Assembly: GCA_904420065.1 (NCBI GenBank)
Contig: CAJFTU010000011.1
Coordinates: forward strand, 1-64,000
Reading direction: 5' to 3'
Origin: an uncultured Emergencia sp.
GTDB taxonomy: Bacteria > Bacillota > Clostridia > Peptostreptococcales > Anaerovoracaceae
Length of the DNA: 64,000 bases
Shown: positions 45,347-55,119 of the stretch, in pieces
Numbering within the stretch: the stretch's first letter is position 1
How the letters are laid out: each line of letters begins with the position of its first letter
Program-made: the position numbers and the translations under genes
Notes under the pieces: model-generated
The model's input: only the letters and a program-made list of their open reading frames with translations
Told to the model about the DNA's origin: nothing
The model's database searches: none

Positions 45347-48300
45347 ATGACTAAAAAGAGAATGAAAACTATGGATGGGAATACAGCGGCAGCACAGGTA
45401 TCCTACGCCTTTACCGATGTGGCCGCTATCTATCCGATTACGCCGTCGTCCACCATGTCGGAAGCTGTCGATGAGTGGGCTGCGTATGGAAAGAAAAATA
45501 TATTCGGACAAACCGTCAGGGTGGCGGAGATGCAGTCCGAAGCCGGAGCGGCGGGAACCGTTCACGGCTGTCTGGCTTCAGGCGCTCTGACGACTACATA
45601 TACATCTTCACAGGGCCTTCTGCTGATGATTCCCAACATGTACAAGATTGCCGGAGAAATGCTTCCCGCCGTCTTCCACGTGGCGGCCAGAACCGTGTCC
45701 AGCCACGCGCTGTGCATTTTCGGCGATCATTCCGACGTGATGGCGGCCAGGCAGACCGGCTTTGCCATGCTATCTTCAAGTTCCGTTCAGGAAGTTATGG
45801 ACCTGGGCGCCGTGGCTCACCTGTCTGCCATAAAGGGCAGCCTGCCGTTTCTTCACTTTTTTGACGGATTTCGAACGTCTCACGAGATACAGAAGATCGA
45901 GACCATCGAGTACGACGATCTCAGAAAGCTGGTGGACCAGGAGGCGCTGGACCGCTTCAGAAAGAGAGCGCTCAATTCAGAGCACCCGGTAATCCGGGGT
46001 ACCGCGCAGAATCCGGATATCTTCTTCCAGTCCAGAGAAGCTTCTAACCGGCAGTACGACGGACTGGGTGAAATTGTCGCCGAATATATGGATAAAATCA
46101 GCGATCTTACCGGACGAAAATATCGGCCGTTTGATTATGTCGGCGCTCCGGACGCAGAAAACATCATCGTGGCTATGGGTTCGGTCTGTGAGACTATCGA
46201 GGAATCCATGAACAAGCTCATCGCAGAAGGGCATAAGATCGGTCTGATCAAAGTGCGGCTGTACCGTCCTTTCGTCAAGAAGTATTTCATGGAAGTGCTG
46301 CCGCGGACAGTGGAGCGTATCGCCGTCCTGGACCGCACCAAGGAACCGGGAGCCATCGGAGAACCCCTTTATCAGGATGTCAGAGCCATGCTCTACGGCG
46401 AGAAGTATGCGCCGGAGGTTTACGGAGGCAGATACGGACTCGGTTCAAAAGATGTGACGCCGGGTATGGTCAGAGCCGTCTACGACAATTTATATCACAA
46501 GCATCCTAAGGATCACTTTACCGTGGGTATCGAGGACGACGTGACCGGTCATTCCCTGCCGTACACCGTGGGTATTTCCAGAGAACCGGAAGGCACGATC
46601 AAGTGCAAGTTCTGGGGATTGGGCTCCGATGGAACTGTGGGCGCAAACAAGACGGCGATAAAAATTATCGGTGACAAAACCGACATGTACGCCCAGGGGT
46701 ATTTCGCCTACGATTCAAAGAAATCCGGCGGCGTAACCATATCTCACCTCCGTTTCGGCCACAATCCGATTCAGTCCGCTTATCAGATCAATCAGGCCGA
46801 TTTTGTCGCCTGCCACAATCAGGCCTATCTGCGGCAGTATGATATGCTCAAGGATCTGCAGAAGGGCGGCATCTTTCTGCTCAACAGTCTGTGGGAACCG
46901 GAAGAGATGGGCGAAAAACTCCCTGCAAAGGTAAAGCGGGATCTGGCGAAAAAGGAGATCAATTTTTATACCATAGACGCATGGAAGATCGCAGAAGAGA
47001 TCGGTCTCGGCGGCAGGATCAACATGATCATGCAGGCGGCCTTTTTCAAGCTGACGCAGGTAATTCCTACGGATGACGCCGTCCGCTATCTGAAGGAGGG
47101 CATAGAGAAGACCTACAAACGGAAGGGACGCCAGATTATCGAAATGAACTGGAAAGCCGTAGATCAGGGAATCAACGCTGTGAAAAAAGTGGAAATTCCT
47201 GCAGACTGGATAGATGCGGAAGATCAGCCGGGAAGGGTCATCGACCTGCCGCCGTTCATCGAAGACATTCTGATTCCGATGAACAGTCAGGAGGGAGACG
47301 ACCTTCCGGTGAGCCGTTTTCTCGATATGGCCGACGGAACATTCCCGCTCGGAACCAGCCGATATGAAAAACGGGGCGTGGCAGTTCATCTGCCGAGATG
47401 GGAGGCGGACAAGTGCATACAGTGCAATCAGTGTTCCTTTGTATGTCCGCATTCGGCTATTCGTCCGGTACTGCTCAACGAAGAGGAACAAAAAGCGGCC
47501 CCGGCCGGATTTAAGACGATCAAAGCTCAGGGCGCCGGCCTTTCCGGCCTTGGCTACCGGATGCAGCTGTCCGCGCTGGACTGCATGGGCTGCGGGAACT
47601 GCGCCGATATCTGTCCGGCGAAAGATAAGGCTCTGCGAATGGTTCCTTACGCCGACGAAGTGGGAGAAGCCGCCAACTGGGAATACGCCATGTCCGTCAG
47701 CAGAAAAGAGCTGGCTATAGATAAAACCTCGGTAAAGGGAAGTCAGTTTTCCATGCCTTACTTCGAGTTTTCCGGGGCGTGCGCCGGCTGCGGTGAAACG
47801 CCGTATCTGAAGGTGATTACCCAGCTTTTCGGCGACCGAATGATGATCGCCAACGCCACGGGCTGCTCATCCATATGGGGCGCTTCCGCTCCGTCTATGC
47901 CTTACTGTAAAGATGAGAACGGGCGCGGACCGGCTTGGGCAAACTCCCTCTTTGAGGACAACGCCGAGTTTGGCTACGGCATGGTGCTGGCGGAAAAGCA
48001 GATGCGGGATAAAATCGAAAGCAACATGAGAGCGCTGATGGAATTGGACATCGATGAAGAGCTGAAAGACGCTTTTAAGGAGTGGTTGGAATACAAAGGA
48101 AACGGTCAGATGTCGCGGAAGGCCAGCGAAGACGTTCTCTCTGTCATAGAAAATTTGCATACGGGAGACCAGGTTATCCGCAGTCTCTGTGAAAGAATCT
48201 TGAGATACAAGGATTTTCTGGTAAAGAAATCCATCTGGGCCATTGGCGGAGACGGATGGGCCTACGACATCGGATACGGCGGTCTGGATCACGTGTTGGC

Positions 48301-48874
48301 CTCCGGCGAGAATATCAACGTGCTGGTGTTTGATACGGAAGTCTATTCCAATACGGGAGGTCAGGCGTCTAAGGCAACTCCTGCCGCTGCTGTGGCTAAG
48401 TTTGCGGCCTCGGGCAAGAAGATCAAAAAGAAGGATTTAGGCGCTATGGCCATGTCTTACGGCTACGTTTATGTGGCGCAGGTGGGCATGGGAGCGGATA
48501 AAAATCAGTTTATGAAAGCGGTAATCGAGGCCGAAAGCTATGACGGTCCGTCGCTGATTATCGCTTATGCGCCTTGCATCAACCATGGCATTAAAAAAGG
48601 TATGGGAAAATCTCAGGAGAATATCAAAGAAGCGGTGGAGTCCGGCTACTGGCACCTCTACAGGTACAATCCGGATCGAAAAAAGAAGGGCAGAAATCCG
48701 TTTGTGCTGGATTCGAAAGAGCCGTCCAAACCGTTTAAAGATTTCCTCATGGGACAGAACCGTTACGCTGCTCTGGCAAAGGAATTCCCGGATTCTGCGG
48801 ACAGATTGTTCGCCGTGACGGAGAAAGAAGCCAGGGAAAAGTACGAGAATTACAGGAAACTGGCGGAGGAATAA
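45347..48874 (+). CDS. nifJ: Pyruvate:ferredoxin (flavodoxin) oxidoreductase
   Basis: Single-chain homodimeric PFOR of 1,175 residues, oxidising pyruvate with CoA to acetyl-CoA, CO2 and reduced ferredoxin. Domains in order: pyrimidine-binding (YPITPSSTMSEAVDEWA near 27), domain II, gamma-like domain (GLGSDGTVGANKTAI), two ferredoxin-type 4Fe-4S clusters (CIQCNQCSFVCPHSA; CMGCGNCADICPAKD), and the TPP-binding domain with proximal-cluster cysteines (CAGCGETPY) and GDGWAYDIG. Central enzyme of clostridial fermentation. Monocistronic with its own promoter and terminator. Confidence 0.97.
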   Translation: MTKKRMKTMDGNTAAAQVSYAFTDVAAIYPITPSSTMSEAVDEWAAYGKKNIFGQTVRVAEMQSEAGAAGTVHGCLASGALTTTYTSSQGLLLMIPNMYKIAGEMLPAVFHVAARTVSSHALCIFGDHSDVMAARQTGFAMLSSSSVQEVMDLGAVAHLSAIKGSLPFLHFFDGFRTSHEIQKIETIEYDDLRKLVDQEALDRFRKRALNSEHPVIRGTAQNPDIFFQSREASNRQYDGLGEIVAEYMDKISDLTGRKYRPFDYVGAPDAENIIVAMGSVCETIEESMNKLIAEGHKIGLIKVRLYRPFVKKYFMEVLPRTVERIAVLDRTKEPGAIGEPLYQDVRAMLYGEKYAPEVYGGRYGLGSKDVTPGMVRAVYDNLYHKHPKDHFTVGIEDDVTGHSLPYTVGISREPEGTIKCKFWGLGSDGTVGANKTAIKIIGDKTDMYAQGYFAYDSKKSGGVTISHLRFGHNPIQSAYQINQADFVACHNQAYLRQYDMLKDLQKGGIFLLNSLWEPEEMGEKLPAKVKRDLAKKEINFYTIDAWKIAEEIGLGGRINMIMQAAFFKLTQVIPTDDAVRYLKEGIEKTYKRKGRQIIEMNWKAVDQGINAVKKVEIPADWIDAEDQPGRVIDLPPFIEDILIPMNSQEGDDLPVSRFLDMADGTFPLGTSRYEKRGVAVHLPRWEADKCIQCNQCSFVCPHSAIRPVLLNEEEQKAAPAGFKTIKAQGAGLSGLGYRMQLSALDCMGCGNCADICPAKDKALRMVPYADEVGEAANWEYAMSVSRKELAIDKTSVKGSQFSMPYFEFSGACAGCGETPYLKVITQLFGDRMMIANATGCSSIWGASAPSMPYCKDENGRGPAWANSLFEDNAEFGYGMVLAEKQMRDKIESNMRALMELDIDEELKDAFKEWLEYKGNGQMSRKASEDVLSVIENLHTGDQVIRSLCERILRYKDFLVKKSIWAIGGDGWAYDIGYGGLDHVLASGENINVLVFDTEVYSNTGGQASKATPAAAVAKFAASGKKIKKKDLGAMAMSYGYVYVAQVGMGADKNQFMKAVIEAESYDGPSLIIAYAPCINHGIKKGMGKSQENIKEAVESGYWHLYRYNPDRKKKGRNPFVLDSKEPSKPFKDFLMGQNRYAALAKEFPDSADRLFAVTEKEAREKYENYRKLAEE

Positions 48875-48895
48875 AAAAAGAGTGTCACGTATATA

Positions 48896-48944
48896 AGAAA
48901 AACCGGATCGCTGCTGAGGGAGCAGAAGATCCGGTTTTCTTTTG
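48896..48944. terminator. Bidirectional terminator between PFOR and the MFS gene
   Basis: AGAAAAACCGGATC and GATCCGGTTTTCT pair, with an inner GCTGCT/AGCAG stem, and T-rich flanks on both sides. It serves the convergent genes. Confidence 0.88.
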
Positions 48945-48968
48945 TCGATAGACTTTGCTGCCGATGGT

Positions 48969-50249
48969 TCAGCATTTGCTGCAGCAGCTTTTGCCCTTCA
49001 AGTTATCGTCGCGGCTCAGTGAAGAGAGACGATTTTCTCGGCGGAGGACCAGACTGATAACAAACAGAGCGGCCAGACTAACCAGAGAAACCAACAGCCA
49101 ACCGCCGAGATAGGAATTACCGATCAGGAAGTGACTCATAATCATCGGTCCCGCGCACTGCCCCAGACTGGTGGCAAAGCTGTTCAGTGATTGGTATCTG
49201 GCCCTGTAGGCTTCCGGCGCCCTTGAGCCGATGAAGATTCCGCCGGTAGTGTTGTAGATGATCTCTCCGCAGGTCCAGAGAGGAACCAGCGCCAGATAGA
49301 CCGTCGGGTTGTTGGAAAGAGCGTAGATACCGAAGGCGGCTACAAAGGAGGCAGACGCTGCGAGCATGCTCTTTATCGGCTTCCATTTTCTAATCAGCAG
49401 AGACAGGAACGGCGTCAGTACCACGCAGCAGATTCCGTTGATCAGCCAGAGACGGGAGATCAGCAGAGAGCACTGTTCCAGACCGAGGACGCCTTTGTAC
49501 TGAAGGGGAATCATGAAGGAAATCTGCGTGTGGCAGAAAACCAGAAGGATAAGAGTCAGGATAAAGCCGAGAAGGGTTTTGTCCTTCGCGACCATATAGA
49601 GAAATCGGAACCGGCGGGAAGTAAGTGTTGTTTCGGATGTTTGTCTGTCTCCGGCTGCTTTTCGCGCCTTCTCCGGAACGAATTCGTCTTTGACAAAGAG
49701 GACTACGATGATCATGCAGGCCAGCCAGCCCAGTCCCTGTCCCCAGAAGATCCACGGATAGTAGTTGTAGAACAGGATGCCGGCAAAGACCTGACCGACG
49801 GAAAATCCCACGTTGATGCAAAGATACAGCAGAGAGAAACACTGCGATCGGTTTGATTCGTTGCTCCAGTCGGTGACCAGAGCGGCGAAAGTCGGAAGGA
49901 CGCCGCTGAAGATAAAGTTGGAGAGCAGAATAACGCCGATGACATAGGGCGTTCGGCAGATCAGCCCGCCGATGAAGAGGTTGACTGCGCCGACAGTCAT
50001 CGCTGCTACCAGAACTTTTTTTCGCCCCAATACGTCCGACAGGCGGCCCAGCAGGAAGGCTCCGGCTATGCCGCAGAGGGAACTGCACATCAGCACGTAA
50101 CCGGCCAACACCTCGGAAAAACCCAAAATGGAGGTCAGAATCAGGCTGGTGAAGGAAAAGATGAACATTCCCATAGCGGTAATGATACGCGCGCTGCAGA
50201 GAATGTAGACCCCTCTGGGAAGGCCCTTGTATTGAGAGATAAATTTCAT
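48969..50249 (-). CDS. MFS transporter
   Basis: 426-residue major facilitator permease from ATG 50249 (minus), preceded by AAGGAG at about 10 bp; the track's 50303 start adds an unsupported leader. Twelve hydrophobic segments are expected. The loop 2-3 motif appears as LLGRLSDVLGRKKVLV, typical of drug/H+ antiporter-like families. The C-terminus ends KGKSCCSKC, an unusual cysteine cluster. Substrate unknown. Confidence 0.87.
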   Translation of the reverse strand: MKFISQYKGLPRGVYILCSARIITAMGMFIFSFTSLILTSILGFSEVLAGYVLMCSSLCGIAGAFLLGRLSDVLGRKKVLVAAMTVGAVNLFIGGLICRTPYVIGVILLSNFIFSGVLPTFAALVTDWSNESNRSQCFSLLYLCINVGFSVGQVFAGILFYNYYPWIFWGQGLGWLACMIIVVLFVKDEFVPEKARKAAGDRQTSETTLTSRRFRFLYMVAKDKTLLGFILTLILLVFCHTQISFMIPLQYKGVLGLEQCSLLISRLWLINGICCVVLTPFLSLLIRKWKPIKSMLAASASFVAAFGIYALSNNPTVYLALVPLWTCGEIIYNTTGGIFIGSRAPEAYRARYQSLNSFATSLGQCAGPMIMSHFLIGNSYLGGWLLVSLVSLAALFVISLVLRRENRLSSLSRDDNLKGKSCCSKC

Positions 50250-50306
50250 ACTTTCTATACTCCTTGTCAGAATCTTAAATATACCGGGATAAATTTTCTG
50301 CATTGT

Positions 50307-50349
50307 AAATCCCGGCCTGTCCGCAAGGTCTCAAACCAGACCGGGATTT
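50307..50349 (-). terminator. Terminator-like hairpin after the first NSS gene
   Basis: On the minus strand AAATCCCGGTCTG and CAGGCCGGGATTT form a 13-bp stem with one mismatch. The U-run is short, so it may be a weak terminator or a leader of the MFS gene. Confidence 0.6.
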
Positions 50350-50389
50350 ATAAATCATCTGTTTTTTCTGTTGCTTTTTCTGTTCTTTC

Positions 50390-51793
50390 TTAAAACCATC
50401 CTAATTTAAAGAAGATATCGATCTGTCCGAGCAGGACCAGTACCATGATCGGCGGTACGATCCACTTGATGCAGAAATGGAAATAGTTTTTCATTTTAAA
50501 TCCGCCGTTGTCCAGAGCGATCTCGTCATCCGTGTATCCGGGACGGATCCAGCCGAAAATAATCGACATGATCAGGGCGCCTAAAGGCATCAATATTCCC
50601 TCAGAGATGAGATCGAAAGTATCCAGCCATGTGCTCTGGCCGAAGATTTGCGGAAATCCGTTGGAACCCAGTCCATCCAGGGAAATAAACGTAGTTTCTG
50701 CAGCTACGATGATGCCCATGATCCAGGTAATCTTATTGCGGTTAGGTTTCTTTCCCTTCTCGATCTGCTTGTCCATGATCACGGAATCGACGGCTTCAAG
50801 CAGGGCGATGGAAGAGGTGATCGCCGCGATAAAGACCAGAAGATAGAAGAGAAAACCGAAGATCGGTCCCGCACTGCCCATGGCCTGGAATACGGTCTGC
50901 AGTGTCACATATAGCAGTCCCGGACCGCTGGCAGGATCCAGTCCCGCGGCGAATACGGCGGGCATGATGGCGAAGGACGCCATAACGGCAACGATGGTAT
51001 CGGATACCGGAATAAGTATGGCGTTGCGCTCCAGGCTTTCACTTTTTTTCATATAGGAACCGTATGTGATGGTGATGCCCATACCCAGAGAAAGCGAAAA
51101 GAACATCTGCCCGCCGGCAGAAGCCAGTACGCTGATCCAGCCGAAACCCGTAAAAGGTTCAAAGTTCGGCTTAAGTATGAATTCAAGGCCTTTGTCCGCA
51201 CCATCAAGGGTCACGCTCCTGATAATGACGATAAAGAGCAGGATAAACAAAGCCGGCATGGCAATTGTGGAGAATTTCTCTATTCCCTTTGAAACGCCGC
51301 CTCTTACGATGAGTATGGTAAGGAGGACAAAGATGAGGGAAAAGATAACCGTCTGCGGTTGATTTGAATAGAATTCAGCGAAATATTCGGCGCTGTCGGC
51401 GCCGCCTACGCCCCAGTCAGCGTTAAAAAAATCCCCCAGATTGGCAACAGCATACTTGATGCAGTAACCGCCTAACATACTGTAGAAACCCAGGATCAGC
51501 AGCGGAGAAATCCAGCCGAACCAACCGACAAACCGGTATTTCCGGTCTATGGAATTGTAGGCGCCTACTACACCTTTCCCCGATTTACGTCCCAGCGATA
51601 ATTCTGCAAGGCAGATGATGACGCCTACCAGAGCGACGAGAATTAAATAGACAATTAAAAAGGCAAAACCGCCGTTCATCCCCATCTTATAGGGAAATCC
51701 CCATAAATTTCCTAATCCAACAGCGGAGCCTACGGCGGCCATCAGAAAGCCGAAACTGCTTCCCCACTGTCCTTTTTCATGCTGATGTTCCAT
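50390..51793 (-). CDS. Neurotransmitter:sodium symporter (NSS/SNF) family transporter, copy 1
   Basis: 467-residue sodium-coupled amino-acid or amine symporter of the LeuT fold, about 12 membrane helices. N-terminal WGSSFGFLMAAVGSAVGLGNLWGFPYKM contains the sodium and substrate-binding TM1 unwound region. AGGAGG precedes the ATG. It is closely related to the next upstream gene (51897-53297). The substrate is unknown. Confidence 0.92.
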   Translation of the reverse strand: MEHQHEKGQWGSSFGFLMAAVGSAVGLGNLWGFPYKMGMNGGFAFLIVYLILVALVGVIICLAELSLGRKSGKGVVGAYNSIDRKYRFVGWFGWISPLLILGFYSMLGGYCIKYAVANLGDFFNADWGVGGADSAEYFAEFYSNQPQTVIFSLIFVLLTILIVRGGVSKGIEKFSTIAMPALFILLFIVIIRSVTLDGADKGLEFILKPNFEPFTGFGWISVLASAGGQMFFSLSLGMGITITYGSYMKKSESLERNAILIPVSDTIVAVMASFAIMPAVFAAGLDPASGPGLLYVTLQTVFQAMGSAGPIFGFLFYLLVFIAAITSSIALLEAVDSVIMDKQIEKGKKPNRNKITWIMGIIVAAETTFISLDGLGSNGFPQIFGQSTWLDTFDLISEGILMPLGALIMSIIFGWIRPGYTDDEIALDNGGFKMKNYFHFCIKWIVPPIMVLVLLGQIDIFFKLGWF

Positions 51794-51845
51794 TGGAACT
51801 ACCTCCTAAAATCAAATCCTGAATAGTAGAGTCGTTTCTTTTATG

Positions 51846-51885
51846 TGAAAAAAAGGGATGATCTCTTTTGGAGAATCATCCCTCC
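51846..51885 (-). terminator. Terminator between the NSS genes
   Basis: On the minus strand GGGATGAT and ATCATCCC pair around an inner TCTCC-AAAAGAGA stem, followed by eight T residues. Confidence 0.88.
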
Positions 51886-51896
51886 GGCAATTAGCT

Positions 51897-53297
51897 TTAG
51901 AATAATCCTAAACCGAAGAAGCTGTTCATCTGACCTACAAAGACGAAGAGCAGGAATACCGGGGCGATCCACTTGAGGCAGATCTTGACAAAGGATCTGG
52001 TCTTGTACTGGCTGCCCAGTTTCACTTCGTCGTCGATGTAATTCGGATAGATCCAACCGATCATGATGGCCATGAACAGGCAGCCCAGAGGCATCATGAA
52101 TCCTTCAGCAAACAGATCGAAGGTATCCAGCCACGTTCCCAGTCCAAACAGATGAGGCAGAGGACCCGCGCCCATAGCGTCGATTGCGACGATCAAAGAA
52201 CCGACGGTAGTGATTGCGATGATGGTCCAACTGATCTTGGTTCTGCTCGGCTTTTTTCCTTTTTCCCTTGCTCTATCAAGGAAAGCGGCTACGGCGCCTT
52301 CGAGCATACCGATGGAAGAAGTCAGCGCAGCGAAGAATACCAGCAGATAGAAGATGGTTCCAAAGATCGGGCCGGCAGATCCCATCGAGTTGAATACAGT
52401 CTGCAGGGTTACAAAGAGCATTCCCGGACCGGCAGCCGGTTCCATGCCTGCGGCAAATGTGGCCGGGATGGTCGCCAGAGCGGCAAGAAGCGCCACGGAA
52501 GTATCCATGATCGGCACGAGAATCGCGTTCTTTTCCAGGTTTTCGCTTTTGCTCAGGTAAGATCCGTATGTAATCATGCAGCCGGATGCCAGCGACAGAG
52601 AGAAAAAGAGCTGTCCGCCGGCGAGACCGAGAACGGTGATCCAGCCGGTTCCCTTAAATACTTCCAGGTTTGGTTTAAAGATGAATTCCAGACCTTCTCC
52701 CGCACCTTCGAGGGTACAGCTGCGGATTACGGTGATTACCAGCAGGATAGCCAGACCCGGCATGGCCACGGTGCAGAACTTCTCTATACCGCCTGAAACA
52801 CCTTTCATGACGATGAATACGGTCAGTACGATGAAGATGCCCGCATATACAATCGGAGCGGCGCCGCTGGATACGAACGTATCGAAGTAGGATTGGCTGT
52901 CGCCGCCGCCGATACCCCAGCCAGCTCCGAAGATATCGCCCACGTTGGCGATGATGTACTTGATGACGTATCCGCCCAGTACGCAGTAGAACGTCAGCAG
53001 GAAGAACGGGGTCAGGATAGCGATCCAGCCGTTAAATGCGAAGCGCTTATCGATTTTTTCATAAGAACCGATGGCGCTCAGCTGTCCTTTACGTCCGATG
53101 GCGAACTCGCCCAGCATACACGGGTAGCCGACGAGAATAGCCAGAACCAGATAAAGGATTAGAAAGGCAAAGCCTCCTCCGTTTCCCATCTTGTAAGGGA
53201 AACCCCAGAGGTTGCCGAGACCGACTGCAGAGCCTACCGCAGCCATCAGGAAGCCAAAATTGCTTTTAAATTGGTCTTTATTGGATTGTTGTTCCAT
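51897..53297 (-). CDS. Neurotransmitter:sodium symporter (NSS/SNF) family transporter, copy 2
   Basis: 466-residue paralogue of copy 1 from ATG 53297 (minus), with AGGAGG 8 bp upstream; the track's 53351 start lies upstream of this ribosome site. TM1 signature KSNFGFLMAAVGSAVGLGNLW and many shared blocks, for example the FKGTGWITVLGLAGGQLFFSL region. Copy 1 lies downstream on the same strand beyond a terminator, so copy 1 probably has its own promoter or relies on read-through. Substrate unknown. Confidence 0.92.
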   Translation of the reverse strand: MEQQSNKDQFKSNFGFLMAAVGSAVGLGNLWGFPYKMGNGGGFAFLILYLVLAILVGYPCMLGEFAIGRKGQLSAIGSYEKIDKRFAFNGWIAILTPFFLLTFYCVLGGYVIKYIIANVGDIFGAGWGIGGGDSQSYFDTFVSSGAAPIVYAGIFIVLTVFIVMKGVSGGIEKFCTVAMPGLAILLVITVIRSCTLEGAGEGLEFIFKPNLEVFKGTGWITVLGLAGGQLFFSLSLASGCMITYGSYLSKSENLEKNAILVPIMDTSVALLAALATIPATFAAGMEPAAGPGMLFVTLQTVFNSMGSAGPIFGTIFYLLVFFAALTSSIGMLEGAVAAFLDRAREKGKKPSRTKISWTIIAITTVGSLIVAIDAMGAGPLPHLFGLGTWLDTFDLFAEGFMMPLGCLFMAIMIGWIYPNYIDDEVKLGSQYKTRSFVKICLKWIAPVFLLFVFVGQMNSFFGLGLF

Positions 53298-53360
53298 TGA
53301 ACTACCTCCTAAAAAAATTAAATAAATGCAGTAACGGGATTGTTTATTCAACCCTATTTC

Positions 53361-53390
53361 ATTATAAACTGAGTATTAAGGTAAAGTCAA
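53361..53390 (-). promoter_or_regulatory. Promoter of NSS copy 2
   Basis: On the minus strand TTGACT, 18 bp, TATAAT. The 401-bp gap 53298-53698 also contains an extended -10 (TGTTATAAT at 53589-53597) facing the plus-strand ybaK-like gene, and no other element I recognise. Confidence 0.78.
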
Positions 53391-53698
53391 TTTGTATACA
53401 ATTTGAATGCAAAGCTGTCAGGTAAATCACAGAGTTGACGGACGGATTTGTTTTCAAAAGATAAATTTTGCTTTAATTGTTATTTTTTTGTCGATAATCG
53501 GCGAAAGATTCCTGTCGTCCCGTATTCCATGAATATTCTCCGGGTTCTAAAAAAGTGCAATATTTCATAACAAAAGTAGAAAGGATGCGTGTTATAATAG
53601 AGCTGACCTGAACAGGCGGCCTTACCGTCTGCAGGGAAAATCGACAGAAGAAACTAGACCTCCGATCCGAAATAAGGGCCGGGAAGAAAGGAAGAGAG

Positions 53699-54187
53699 AT
53701 GGCTATAGAGAAAGTAAGAGCGTATTTCGAGCAGTTGGGTATCGCTGACAGAATACAGGAGTTTGACGTGTCAAGCGCCACAGTGGAACTGGCGGCGCAG
53801 GCGGTCGGCGTTGAGGGCGCCAGGATATGCAAGACGCTGTCCTTCAAGAGTCCGGAGGGCTGCATTTTAATCCAGACAGCGGGAGATACCAAGATCGACA
53901 ACAGTAAGTTTAAGGGGTTTTTCGGTATGAAAGCGAAAATGCTGTCGCCGGAAGAGGTGTTGATGTATACAGGGCATGCGGTAGGGGGAGTCTGCGCTTT
54001 TGCGGTAGAGAATCCCCAGGTAAAGATCTACTGCGACCAGTCGTTGAAACGGTTCGACACCGTGTTTCCTGCCTGCGGAAGTGCAAACAGCGCGATCGAG
54101 CTTACCTGCAGCGAACTTTTCAATTATTCCCGGGCGTTGGAATGGATCGACGTAAGTAAAGTGATAGAAGCGAAAAGTGAAAAATAG
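53699..54187 (+). CDS. YbaK/EbsC-type aminoacyl-tRNA deacylase
   Basis: 162-residue protein of the YbaK/ProX editing family that hydrolyses mischarged tRNA (Cys- or Ala-tRNAPro type in characterised members). Typical blocks: AAQAVGVEGARICKTLSFK, GDTKIDNSKFKGFFG and the AVGGVCAFAV segment. GAAGGAAGAG precedes the ATG. It is followed 15 bp later by a yitT-like gene. Confidence 0.88.
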   Translation: MAIEKVRAYFEQLGIADRIQEFDVSSATVELAAQAVGVEGARICKTLSFKSPEGCILIQTAGDTKIDNSKFKGFFGMKAKMLSPEEVLMYTGHAVGGVCAFAVENPQVKIYCDQSLKRFDTVFPACGSANSAIELTCSELFNYSRALEWIDVSKVIEAKSEK

Positions 54188-54202
54188 AAGAAAGGGGATT
54201 AG

Positions 54203-55078
54203 ATGAGAACAATACAGAAAGACAGCAAGGTGAAAAAAGAAGTAAAACGACTTCTGTTCTGTACGGTCGGAGCAGTGGTTATCGCGTTTAATATCAAAAG
54301 TTTCGTCAATACAGGCGGATTGTTTCCCAGTGGATTCAGCGGAATTACGCTTTTGATCCAGCAGATCTGTGATACGTACTTTGATTTTTCCGTTCCTTAT
54401 TCTGCCGTTTATATTCCGCTGAACCTGCCGCCGATCTATATCGGCATACGGTATCTGGGAAAGAAATTTACCTTCTATTCCATCTACGTCATCGCTTTGA
54501 GCAGTATTATGACGGATCTGCTGCCCGCTTTCAGGATAACCAATGATGTGCTGCTGATCTGTATTTTCGGCGGAATCATCAACGGCATATCGGTTTGTCT
54601 GTGCCTTTTTGTCGGAGCCAGCGCAGGCGGTACGGATTTTATCTCCATTTACTTTTCTGAGAAGAAGGGAATAGACGCATGGAATTACATCTTTATGGGA
54701 AATGTGTGTATACTGATTACGGCCGGTATACTCTTCGGCTTTGATCGGGCACTCTACTCGATCATCTTTCAGTTCTGCAGCACCCAGATCATTCAGATGC
54801 TGTATAAGAGGTATCAGAAGCACACTTTGCTGATCATCACCGATCAGCCCAGTGCCGTATACGGAAGAATCAGCGAGATTACTCACCACGACGCCACGCT
54901 GTTCAAGGGCACCGGCTGTTATGAAGGCGCGGAAAGGAACATGGTCTATTCGGTAGTCTCCAGTGAAGAGGTGAATATGCTGACGAAAGAAATCCGCGAA
55001 ATCGATCCAAAGGCGTTTATCAATGTGATTAAGACCGAACAGGTTAACGGAAGGTTTTATCGCAGACCCAATGACTGA
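54203..55078 (+). CDS. YitT family membrane protein
   Basis: 291 residues. About five hydrophobic segments form the YitT/DUF161 core (NTGGLFPSGFSGITLLIQQI; GASAGGTDFISIYFSEKKG). A C-terminal cytoplasmic DUF2179 domain (about 205-288) includes GRISEITHHDATLFKGTGCYE. Biochemical function of the family is not established. AAAGGGG lies upstream. Confidence 0.9.
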   Translation: MRTIQKDSKVKKEVKRLLFCTVGAVVIAFNIKSFVNTGGLFPSGFSGITLLIQQICDTYFDFSVPYSAVYIPLNLPPIYIGIRYLGKKFTFYSIYVIALSSIMTDLLPAFRITNDVLLICIFGGIINGISVCLCLFVGASAGGTDFISIYFSEKKGIDAWNYIFMGNVCILITAGILFGFDRALYSIIFQFCSTQIIQMLYKRYQKHTLLIITDQPSAVYGRISEITHHDATLFKGTGCYEGAERNMVYSVVSSEEVNMLTKEIREIDPKAFINVIKTEQVNGRFYRRPND

Positions 55079-55119
55079 GGCTTCTGCGGCGGATAAAGAG
55101 ATAAAGGAGAAACAAGGCG

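Noticed and set aside
55079-55119. Purine riboswitch upstream of xpt
   Set aside because: The spacer is only 41 bp and contains just a ribosome site.
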